NCBI GenBank assembly: GCA_915275065.1
Contig: CAJZGD010000142.1
Span: forward strand, 1 to 6,674
Direction: 5' to 3'
From: an uncultured Corynebacterium sp.
GTDB taxonomy: Bacteria > Actinomycetota > Actinomycetes > Mycobacteriales > Mycobacteriaceae
Length of the DNA stretch: 6,674 nt
Part shown: in pieces, positions 1 through 5,195 of the stretch
How positions within the stretch are numbered: the stretch's first letter is position 1
How the letters are laid out: every line of letters begins with the position of its first letter
Notes under the pieces: generated by a model
The model's database searches: none
Told to the model about the DNA's origin: nothing
Seen by the model: only the letters and a program-made list of their open reading frames with translations
Translations under genes and position numbers: made by a program

Positions 1-452
1 GGCCGCGGGCCACGGTGGGCCCGTTCACGTTTATCCGCCCGGGCACGGTGTTGGGTGAGCGGGGCAAGTTGGGTGGTTTCGTGGAGGCGAAGAACGCCCA
101 GATTGGTGCGGGTTCGAAGGTACCGCATTTGACCTATATTGGTGACGCCACGGTGGGTGAGGAATCCAACATTGGGGCGTCGAGTGTGTTTGTGAATTAT
201 GACGGGGTGAATAAGCATCACACCACGGTGGGGTCGCATGTGCGCACCGGCTCGGACACCATGTTTATTGCCCCCGTGACGGTTGGTGACGGGGCTTATT
301 CCGGCGCGGGTACCGTGATTCGGGAGGATGTGCCGCCTGGGGCGTTGGCGATCTCTGGTGGGCGACAGCGCAATATTGAGGGGTGGGTGCAGGCGAAACG
401 CCCCGGTACGCCGGCTGCGTTGGCCGCGGAAGAGGCGTTAAAGAACCAATAG
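1..452 (+). CDS. glmU: Bifunctional GlmU, C-terminal acetyltransferase part (5' end outside window)
   Basis: GlmU acetylates glucosamine-1-phosphate with acetyl-CoA and then uridylates it to UDP-GlcNAc, a cytoplasmic step supplying peptidoglycan. Only the last 149 or so residues are present, in the frame starting at base 3. They form the end of the left-handed beta-helix of hexapeptide repeats (many I/V-G-x-x-x repeats). Recognisable family residues are the RPG motif, the FVEAK lysine, the catalytic histidine of HLTYIGD (codon at 126-128), NYDG followed by the conserved NK, GSDT and the APVTVGDGA turn. The GTG at 15 is an internal valine, since the frame is open upstream and the residues before it (PRAT) fit the fold. 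The stop is TAG at 450-452. The N-terminal uridyltransferase domain must lie to the left. prs follows downstream on the same strand after 116 bp. Identity is very secure. Confidence 0.97.
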   Translation, partial: PRATVGPFTFIRPGTVLGERGKLGGFVEAKNAQIGAGSKVPHLTYIGDATVGEESNIGASSVFVNYDGVNKHHTTVGSHVRTGSDTMFIAPVTVGDGAYSGAGTVIREDVPPGALAISGGRQRNIEGWVQAKRPGTPAALAAEEALKNQ

Positions 453-488
453 TTTTCCTCCATTTTGGGGTATTTCGGGGCGCGAATT

Positions 489-534
489 ATTGCCATGAAT
501 ACCAATAGGTGGGGGTAATGGCAGTAGACTTTTT
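489..534 (+). promoter_or_regulatory. Imperfect hairpin followed by T-run between glmU and prs (terminator, attenuator or operator)
   Basis: ATTGCCAT at 489-496 can pair with ATGGCAGT at 518-525 (one G-U pair). Beyond a 3-nt bulge, TACC at 500-503 pairs with GGTA at 514-517, leaving a 10-nt loop. Five T residues follow at 530-534. It could be a weak intrinsic terminator after glmU, a leader element of prs, or a protein-binding inverted repeat. The stem is seen in the sequence; the role is inferred. Confidence 0.35.
525..530 (+). promoter_or_regulatory. Possible -10 element for prs
   Basis: TAGACT fits the loose corynebacterial -10 pattern TANANT and lies 38 bp before the prs ATG. No convincing -35 is seen at 16-19 bp spacing, although -35 boxes are poorly conserved in this group. 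It overlaps the 3' foot of the hairpin at 489-534, so promoter and terminator readings compete. Weak call. Confidence 0.25.
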
Positions 535-557
535 CTCGTACAGCCCGATCCCATCAC

Positions 558-563
558 GGAAGG
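558..563 (+). promoter_or_regulatory. Ribosome binding site that decides the prs start
   Basis: GGAAGG lies 5 nt before ATG 569. The longer in-frame reading from GTG 509 would add 20 residues that do not look like the family N-terminus, so this site supports the shorter protein. Confidence 0.7.
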
Positions 564-568
564 TATAT

Positions 569-1549
569 ATGACTGCCAATAAGTGGAGCAACACTAAGAA
601 GCATCTCATGTTGTTCTCTGGTCGCGCCCACCCCGAGCTTGGCAAAGCGGTTTCCCGGGAGCTTGGTACCGAACTGGTACCAATGGTTGCCCGGGATTTT
701 GCCAATGGTGAAATCTTTGTCCGATTCGAACAATCCGTCCGTGGTAGTGATGCTTTCGTCATCCAATCCCACACCCAGCCGCTCAATAAGTGGTTGATGG
801 AGCAACTCATTATGATTGATGCGCTGAAGCGGGGTTCCGCGAAGCACATCACCGCTATTTTGCCGTTTTATCCGTATGCCCGGCAGGATAAGAAGCACCG
901 GGGTCGGGAGCCGATTTCCGCCCGGCTGATTGCCGACCTGTTGAAGGCCGCCGGTGCGGACCGGATTGTGTCGGTGGATTTGCACACCGATCAGATTCAG
1001 GGTTTCTTTGATGGCCCGGTGGATCACATGCATGCCATGCCGATTCTGACGGACTATATTAAGGCCAATTATTCGCTGGAGAACATGGTGGTGGTTTCCC
1101 CCGACGCCGGCCGGGTGAAGGTGGCCGAGAAGTGGGCGAATATTTTGGGTGATTCGCCCTTGGCATTTGTGCATAAGACCCGGTCGACCGAGGTCGCTAA
1201 CCAGGTGGTGGCGAACCGCGTGGTCGGTGATGTGTCGGGGAAGACCGCGGTGTTGTTGGATGACATGATTGATACCGGTGGCACTATCGCGGGCGCGGTG
1301 GGTGTGCTGCGGGATGCTGGCGCCGAGGATGTGATTATTGCCTGCACGCACGGGGTGTTTTCCGGCCCGGCGCGGGAACGGTTGTCGCAGTGTGGGGCCA
1401 AGGAGGTCATCACGACGGACACGTTGCCGCAGGATACCGAGGGTTGGGATAATTTGACGGTGCTGTCGATTGCCCCGCTTTTGGCGAAGACCATTCACGA
1501 GATTTTCGAGAATGGTTCGGTCACTGATTTGTTTGAGGGGCAGGCATAG
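569..1549 (+). CDS. prs: Ribose-phosphate pyrophosphokinase (PRPP synthetase, class I)
   Basis: This cytoplasmic enzyme makes PRPP from ribose-5-phosphate and ATP. PRPP feeds purine, pyrimidine, His, Trp and NAD synthesis, and in mycolata also the arabinan donor. The 326-residue length is normal for the family. Visible motifs are FANGE (44-48), YPYARQDKKHRGREPISARL (101-120, ATP and subunit contacts), VDLHTDQIQGFFD (136-148, metal and ATP binding), SPDAGR (177-182), the flexible catalytic loop HKTRSTEV (202-209, with K203 and R205 in the catalytic basic positions) and the PRPP-binding loop VLLDDMIDTGGT (228-239). The start at 569 is chosen over GTG 509 because of the ribosome site GGAAGG and because MTA...KKHLMLFSGRAHPEL matches corynebacterial Prs N-termini as I recall them. 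The gene follows glmU, a common bacterial neighbour. Its TAG is overlapped by the open frame of the next gene. Confidence 0.97.
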   Translation: MTANKWSNTKKHLMLFSGRAHPELGKAVSRELGTELVPMVARDFANGEIFVRFEQSVRGSDAFVIQSHTQPLNKWLMEQLIMIDALKRGSAKHITAILPFYPYARQDKKHRGREPISARLIADLLKAAGADRIVSVDLHTDQIQGFFDGPVDHMHAMPILTDYIKANYSLENMVVVSPDAGRVKVAEKWANILGDSPLAFVHKTRSTEVANQVVANRVVGDVSGKTAVLLDDMIDTGGTIAGAVGVLRDAGAEDVIIACTHGVFSGPARERLSQCGAKEVITTDTLPQDTEGWDNLTVLSIAPLLAKTIHEIFENGSVTDLFEGQA

Positions 1550-1566
1550 ATACGCTTCGTTCCGAA

Positions 1567-2163
1567 TTGGAGCGGTATGCCGATCCCGAGGTTGCCGCTG
1601 GTCAGAAGGCTTATATGCGGGGGAAGTTTGAGTTTTTAGGGGTGAAGACTCCTGACCGGCGGCGCGCGTCGAAAAGCTTTATTGCCGCACACGGCCCGCA
1701 GGTGGTGCCGGATTTGTGGGCGGAGCCCGAGCGGGAATTCCAGTATGTGGGGGCTGACATGTTGTGGGCGAAGGCGTCCCAGCTTGGTTGCGCCGACGTG
1801 GAGTGGCTGGGCAGGTTTGTGCAGCAGAAATCGTGGTGGGATACCGTGGATGCGTTGGCGAAGACCATTGGGCAGGTTGCTACGGCACAGCAGATGCTCG
1901 CCTGGTCGGTGGCGGATAATCTGTGGTTGCGGCGGGTGGCGATCATTCACCAGTTGCGTCGAAAAGCGTCGACGGATACTGCCTTGTTGGCGCGGATTAT
2001 TGTCAATAATGTGGGCAGCACGGAGTTTTTTATTAATAAGGCGATCGGGTGGGCACTCCGGAAATATAGCAAAACCGATGCTGATTGGGTGCGGAGGTTT
2101 GTTGCCACGCACGAGTTGTCGCGGCTGAGCCAGCGTGAGGCGTTGAAGCGACTTGGTGGCTAA
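1567..2163 (+). CDS. AlkD-like DNA alkylation repair protein (HEAT-repeat DNA glycosylase family)
   Basis: This resembles the DNA alkylation repair family typified by Bacillus cereus AlkD, which excises positively charged alkylated bases such as 3- and 7-methylpurines using an all-helical HEAT-like fold. The 198 residues contain YMRGKFEFLGVKTPDRR near the N-terminus, the SWWDTVD motif (89-95; W91 and D95 align with AlkD W109 and D113), and NLWLRRVAIIHQL (118-130; R122 or R123 aligns with catalytic R148). Catalysis therefore looks intact. AlkD itself is about 237 residues, so this is a compact member. The start is uncertain: TTG 1567 is the only standard start but has no ribosome site. Residues coded just upstream (IDTLRSE, from ATA 1546) look like a natural N-terminus, and GAGGGG lies 5 nt before that ATA. 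Base use matches prs, so there is no sign of recent transfer. It is probably co-transcribed with prs. Confidence 0.85.
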   Translation: MERYADPEVAAGQKAYMRGKFEFLGVKTPDRRRASKSFIAAHGPQVVPDLWAEPEREFQYVGADMLWAKASQLGCADVEWLGRFVQQKSWWDTVDALAKTIGQVATAQQMLAWSVADNLWLRRVAIIHQLRRKASTDTALLARIIVNNVGSTEFFINKAIGWALRKYSKTDADWVRRFVATHELSRLSQREALKRLGG

Positions 2164-2242
2164 TTTTTCCTTGTGGTAGCGTTAGACCGTCTCGGCGAGG
2201 GCCTTTGTGAGCCGTTATCGACGCGATCATATTCACCCTCCG

Positions 2243-2254
2243 TAGACATGTCTA
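2243..2254. promoter_or_regulatory. Perfect 12-bp palindrome upstream of rplY
   Basis: TAGACATGTCTA is its own reverse complement, lies 30 bp before the rplY ATG and is followed by AATTTTT. It may be an operator for a dimeric regulator, or a small leader hairpin. The rest of the 121-bp gap between the alkD-like gene and rplY shows no convincing promoter or strong terminator. The palindrome is observed; its function is unknown. Confidence 0.3.
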
Positions 2255-2270
2255 ATTTTTCACGTTATGT

Positions 2271-2277
2271 AAAGGAG
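2271..2277 (+). promoter_or_regulatory. Strong ribosome binding site of rplY
   Basis: AAAGGAG is a near-perfect Shine-Dalgarno sequence 7 nt before ATG 2285. It is the best ribosome site in the window, as expected for a highly expressed ribosomal protein. Confidence 0.85.
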
Positions 2278-2284
2278 TTGTGAT

Positions 2285-2896
2285 ATGAGCGACGAAATCA
2301 TTATTGCCGCCGAGCCGCGCACCGAGTTTGGTAAGGGTTTTGCCCGCCGTCTGCGCGCTGCCGGCAAGGTTCCGGGTGTTATCTATTCGTCTTTCTTGGA
2401 CACCCCCATTCACTTTGCGGCTTCCCGTATTGAGATTCACGCGCTGCTGCGTAACCACGGCACCAACGCCGTGTTCGAACTGGATATCGAGGGCGATAAG
2501 CACTTGGTGATGGTCAAGCACGTGGATCAGAACGTTATTACCCTAAACGCCGACCACATTGACCTGCTTGCCATTAAGCGTGGCGAGAAGGTTGAGGTGG
2601 ATGTGCCGGTGGTGTTCGAAGGCGAGCCGACCCCGGGCACCATGCTGGTGCAGGATTCCGACACGGTGCTGGTTGAGGCCGACGTGCTGTCTATCCCCGA
2701 AGAGATCACTTTCAGCATTGAGGGCCTGGACGCCGATTCCAAGGTGACCGCCGCTGACCTGGTGCTGCCTGCGAAGGTGACCCTGGTTGCCGACCCCGAG
2801 ACCGTGCTGGCCACCATTAGCCGTGAGGCCGTGGTGGAGGAAGAGCCGGCCGAGGAGGCTGCCGCTGACGAGGCTTCCGAGTCCGAAGCCGAGTAA
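2285..2896 (+). CDS. rplY: 50S ribosomal protein L25, two-domain CTC/TL5 type
   Basis: L25 binds 5S rRNA in the large-subunit central protuberance. The 203-residue form matches the long bacterial L25 (CTC/TL5), not the 94-residue E. coli form. The N-terminal 5S-binding domain spans about residues 5-95, with the typical RTEFGKGFARRLRAAGKVPGV segment near its start. The C-terminal beta domain follows (about 96-185, with the GEKVEVDVPV and GEPTPGTML stretches). It ends in a highly acidic Glu/Ala/Asp/Ser tail (about 182-203), usual in actinobacterial L25. The start is fixed by the strong ribosome site. The TAA at 2894-2896 is followed with no gap, and in the same frame, by the TTG of a peptidyl-tRNA hydrolase gene. 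This pairing of L25 with Pth is a common bacterial arrangement. Confidence 0.97.
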   Translation: MSDEIIIAAEPRTEFGKGFARRLRAAGKVPGVIYSSFLDTPIHFAASRIEIHALLRNHGTNAVFELDIEGDKHLVMVKHVDQNVITLNADHIDLLAIKRGEKVEVDVPVVFEGEPTPGTMLVQDSDTVLVEADVLSIPEEITFSIEGLDADSKVTAADLVLPAKVTLVADPETVLATISREAVVEEEPAEEAAADEASESEAE

Positions 2897-3418
2897 TTGT
2901 TCCTCATTGTTGGCCTGGGTAATCCGGGCGCAAAATACGAACGCACCCGGCATAATAGTGGGGTTATGGCCCTCACTGAGTTGGCGGGTGCTGTCGCTTT
3001 TCGACGCCGGGGTTCGGCGTTGGTGGCCGAGTCGCGGTTAGCGGGCCACCGGGTGGTGTTTGCGATCCCGCAGCGGCTTATGAATGTGTCCGGGGGGCCG
3101 GTCAAGGAGGTGGCGGGGTTTTTCAAGATTCCGCCCCAGCGCACCATTGTGCTTTTCGACGACCTTGAGTTGGAGTTCGGCACCATTCGGCTCCCGGTGT
3201 TGGGGGATCATGGCCATAACGGTTTGCGGTCGATAACAAAGGTGTTTGGCGCGGATTATGTGCGGGCCGGCCTGGGTATTGGCCGGCCGCCGGGCCGGAT
3301 GCCGGTGGCGGATTTCGTGTTGAAGCCGTTCACCAAGGCCGAGCAGCCCCAATTGCCCATCATGTGGGCGGACATGGCCGACGAGGTCACTCGGTTTATC
3401 ACCACATCCGGGACTTAA
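2897..3418 (+). CDS. pth: Peptidyl-tRNA hydrolase, first paralogue (diverged)
   Basis: Pth cleaves the ester bond of peptidyl-tRNAs that drop off the ribosome and so recycles tRNA. The 173 residues have the family landmarks: IVGLGNPG (N9), TRHN (catalytic H19), LMNVSG (M62), the active-site Asp (D88) and GHNGL (N108), followed by GIGRPPGR. By alignment with E. coli Pth, the histidine before the active-site Asp in the usual HDELDL is replaced by Phe (LFDDLEL, F87), and the usual Gly-rich GGGHGG loop reads VLGDHG. It is about 20 residues shorter than E. coli Pth, mostly between TRHN and LMN. The start must be TTG 2897, because the preceding codon is the in-frame rplY stop and a later start would cut the first beta strand. 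No clear ribosome site is seen, so translation probably depends on ribosomes terminating on rplY. Catalysis looks possible but is less certain than for the second copy. Confidence 0.9.
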   Translation: MFLIVGLGNPGAKYERTRHNSGVMALTELAGAVAFRRRGSALVAESRLAGHRVVFAIPQRLMNVSGGPVKEVAGFFKIPPQRTIVLFDDLELEFGTIRLPVLGDHGHNGLRSITKVFGADYVRAGLGIGRPPGRMPVADFVLKPFTKAEQPQLPIMWADMADEVTRFITTSGT

Positions 3419-3704
3419 GCAGGGCGGCTTTGAGTGCTGCGTCGTCAAGCTGGAGGGCATTTTGTTTGGCCAGCCGGTGCATGACGGTGGGGCATTTTTT
3501 ACACCGAGGTTTGGAGCGACAGCATTTGCGCTTTACCTTGGTGGTTTCGGCTAGTTGGCGGCGAAGTTTCGCCTCGCTGGTGGTGGGGGGTGTGGTGCCG
3601 AGGGCGGTCATGACCGCTGCCTCTATGAGTTCGGCTGCCTGCGCTTTGGTGGATTTTCGGGCGGCATCGGCAAAAACAACATCCAGGCTCATGCAGAAAA
3701 ACAT
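3399..3704 (-). CDS. Small Cys-rich basic protein, possible metal-binding, unknown function
   Basis: This frame encodes 101 residues on the minus strand and fills the gap between the two pth genes. The N-terminal half is predicted helical and Ala-rich. The middle carries KRKCCRSKPRCKKCP (residues 58-72), with Cys at 61, 62, 68 and 71 and a His at 76, surrounded by Lys/Arg. This arrangement suggests a small zinc site or a nucleic-acid-binding patch. There is no signal peptide or membrane segment. I have the impression of similar short proteins in related actinobacteria but cannot name a family. The start is ATG 3704 or ATG 3692; neither has a clear ribosome site, and an in-frame TAA lies just upstream. 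The last 20 bp overlap the convergent first pth. It is the only minus-strand gene in the left half, and its coding strand is C-rich. The conserved-looking Cys cluster argues that it is real. Confidence 0.7.
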   Translation of the reverse strand: MFFCMSLDVVFADAARKSTKAQAAELIEAAVMTALGTTPPTTSEAKLRRQLAETTKVKRKCCRSKPRCKKCPTVMHRLAKQNALQLDDAALKAALLKSRMW

Positions 3705-3713
3705 AACACAGGC

Positions 3714-3731
3714 TTAGCTAAATCTTCGAAG
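3714..3731. promoter_or_regulatory. Two adjacent 8-bp palindromes in the divergent promoter gap
   Basis: TTAGCTAA (3714-3721) and CTTCGAAG (3724-3731) are each perfect palindromes with centres 10 bp apart, about one helical turn. They lie in the 58-bp gap between the minus-strand small gene and the second pth, where both promoters must lie. They could be a regulator site, but palindromes this short also occur by chance. Confidence 0.2.
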
Positions 3732-3762
3732 TATCGCTTATTTACCCCCATGTGGTGGCACA

Positions 3763-4347
3763 ATGATACAGGTGAGACTCTTCCGTAAATACGTTACCCC
3801 CAAACCGGCATCCTGGCTTGTTATTGGGCTCGGCAACCCCGGAAACCAGTACGTTGCCACGAGGCATAATGTGGGCTACCGGGTGGTCGACCAGCTCCTT
3901 AAGGACACTCCCCTACACCCGATAAAGGGTATCCCCGCGACCGCCGCGAACGTCGGCGACATGTTATTGGTGCGGTCCACCACCTACATGAACGATTCCG
4001 GGCGGGCCATCACTCCCCTTGCCGACGCCTTCGCCATAGACCTCGACCACATTATCGTCATCCACGACGAACTGGACTTACCGCTCGGCACGGTGCGCAT
4101 CAAACAGGGCGGCAACGAAAACGGCCATAACGGCCTGAAATCCGCCACAGCGGAGCTAGGATCCCGAGACTACATTCGGGTACGGGTAGGGATTTCTCGG
4201 CCGCCACAGGGCACGTCAGTGGTAGATTATGTGCTCTCGGCGCTGCCGGAGGGGCCGGACACGGATGATGCGCTCGCCCGCGCCGCCCAGGCGGTGACGT
4301 TGATAACCACCAAGGGGGTCAGTGCGGCACAGAATCAGATTCACTAA
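3763..4347 (+). CDS. pth: Peptidyl-tRNA hydrolase, second paralogue (canonical-looking)
   Basis: This is a second cytoplasmic Pth of 194 residues, the same length as the E. coli enzyme. Landmarks are VIGLGNPG (N25), TRHNVG (catalytic H35), TYMNDSG (M76), IHDELDLPLG (H101, D102) and GGNENGHNGLK (N123), then GISRPP and a C-terminal lid region. All usual catalytic residues are present, so this copy is the better candidate for the main Pth activity. A positively charged lead of about 15 residues (RLFRKYVTPKP) precedes the first strand. The start is ATG 3763, or GTG 3769 if the transcript is leaderless; GGTGG 4 nt upstream is only a poor ribosome site. Codons favour C endings (aac, gac, ctc), unlike the G/T-ending style of the first pth and other left-hand genes. 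An SDR gene follows 11 bp downstream. Confidence 0.95.
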   Translation: MIQVRLFRKYVTPKPASWLVIGLGNPGNQYVATRHNVGYRVVDQLLKDTPLHPIKGIPATAANVGDMLLVRSTTYMNDSGRAITPLADAFAIDLDHIIVIHDELDLPLGTVRIKQGGNENGHNGLKSATAELGSRDYIRVRVGISRPPQGTSVVDYVLSALPEGPDTDDALARAAQAVTLITTKGVSAAQNQIH

Positions 4348-4358
4348 GCTCAATATCC

Positions 4359-5195
4359 ATGAGAACAATCGTGATCACCGGTGCGTCATCCGGGGTGGGT
4401 GCGCAGGCCGCCCGCCATCTCGCCCACAGCCACCCCGAAGACCGACTCATCTTGGTCGGCCGCAACCCAGACCGCACCAAACGAGTCGCCGCCGAGGTAG
4501 GCGCCGACTACTTTTTTGCCGACTATTCTCGCCTAGCGGATGTGCGTCGGCTAGCCGCGAAACTTCGCGAGACCACCGACCGCATTGACGTGTTGGCCAA
4601 TAATGCCGGCGGCCTCTTCAACGGCCCCAGCCTCACCCAGGATGGGTTCGAACTCACCTTCCAAACCAACCATTTGGCCCCCATGCTGCTCACCCACGAG
4701 CTGCTCCCCATGCTGCAACAGTCCCAGGCCACCATTGTTGCCACCGCATCCATGGCGAACCTCATGGCCCGCCTGGATCTCACGGATTTAAACGGCCTGC
4801 GGGAGTTCCACTCGTTCCGCAACTATGCCAACAGTAAACTCGCCAATATCCTGTTTACCCAGGAGCTATTCGCACGCTTCCCAGAGCTTAACCCGGTGGC
4901 ATTCCACCCCGGTGTGGTGCACACCAATTTCAGCCTCGACGCGAAATCCCCGGCGAAATACCTGTATAAAATCCCGCTCGCCCGGTTCTACACCATTGAC
5001 GACACCGAGGGCGGCAAACACCTCACCTACTTCATCACCGGCACTCCGGGCATCATGTGGGAGCCCGGCCACTATTATGACGGGCCCAGCCGCAAGCCGG
5101 GTCGCATCAATAAGCACGCCACCGCGCCTGGCCTGGCCGCCCGACATTTCGACCTATCGAGCGACCTGCTGGGTATCGACTGGCAGAAAAACTAG
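4359..5195 (+). CDS. Short-chain dehydrogenase/reductase (SDR), NADP-type, substrate unknown
   Basis: This is a classical-type SDR oxidoreductase of 278 residues. The Rossmann dinucleotide loop is TGASSGVG (7-14). A GR pair at the end of the second strand (G34-R35) suggests NADP(H). Asp55 could contact adenine, and NNAG is at 81-84. The full catalytic set is visible: N104, S131, Y156 and K160 (YANSK), followed by HPGVVHT (183-189). Together with the motif QTNHL this is closest in style to retinol-dehydrogenase/WW-oxidoreductase-like SDRs, a broad group whose bacterial substrates are mostly unknown. No membrane helix or signal is seen. The gene starts 11 bp after the second pth, so it is probably co-transcribed, but there is no good ribosome site before ATG 4359. 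Its stop shares a CTAG with the stop of the convergent PAS gene. Substrate and pathway cannot be read from the sequence. Confidence 0.92.
   Translation: MRTIVITGASSGVGAQAARHLAHSHPEDRLILVGRNPDRTKRVAAEVGADYFFADYSRLADVRRLAAKLRETTDRIDVLANNAGGLFNGPSLTQDGFELTFQTNHLAPMLLTHELLPMLQQSQATIVATASMANLMARLDLTDLNGLREFHSFRNYANSKLANILFTQELFARFPELNPVAFHPGVVHTNFSLDAKSPAKYLYKIPLARFYTIDDTEGGKHLTYFITGTPGIMWEPGHYYDGPSRKPGRINKHATAPGLAARHFDLSSDLLGIDWQKN
5192..5195. other. Shared CTAG carrying both stop codons of convergent genes
   Basis: The palindrome CTAG gives TAG (5193-5195) to the + strand SDR gene and TAG (5194-5192) to the minus-strand PAS gene. No intergenic space remains, and no hairpin terminator is seen on either side, so the two transcripts must overlap or end inside each other's coding region. 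Confidence 0.9.

Noticed and set aside
15..452. GTG 15 as a real start for a stand-alone acetyltransferase
   Set aside because: The frame is open to the left edge and the preceding residues fit the GlmU beta-helix, so it is an internal valine.
509..568. Upstream GTG start giving PRPP synthetase 20 extra residues
   Set aside because: The added residues do not resemble the family N-terminus, and a good ribosome site (GGAAGG) sits 5 nt before ATG 569.
554..1498. 314-residue open frame on the minus strand opposite prs
   Set aside because: It is rich in His, Arg, Gln and Pro with no domain signature and lies wholly antisense to a clear prs gene. It is a high-GC shadow frame.
2190..2206. CTCGGCGAG stretch as a terminator after the alkD-like gene
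   Set aside because: The stem is only about four pairs with almost no loop and no T-run follows.
2243..2254. Similarity of the palindrome to a eukaryotic p53 half-site (RRRCATGYYY)
   Set aside because: Meaningless in a bacterium; only the symmetry is of interest.
2255..2275. Partial resemblance of the ACGTTATGTAAAG stretch to one arm of a dif site
   Set aside because: There is no matching second arm at the right spacing. It lies away from the skew switch and overlaps the rplY ribosome site.
3265..3288. Two GGCCGGCC repeats 16 bp apart
   Set aside because: They lie inside pth, encoding the AGLGIGRPP segment, and are explained by GC-rich coding of Gly, Arg, Ala and Pro.
3364..3717. 117-residue + strand frame over the small minus-strand gene
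   Set aside because: It overlaps the end of pth and has low-complexity Ser/Ala/Arg content. The minus-strand reading has the ordered Cys cluster and fits better.
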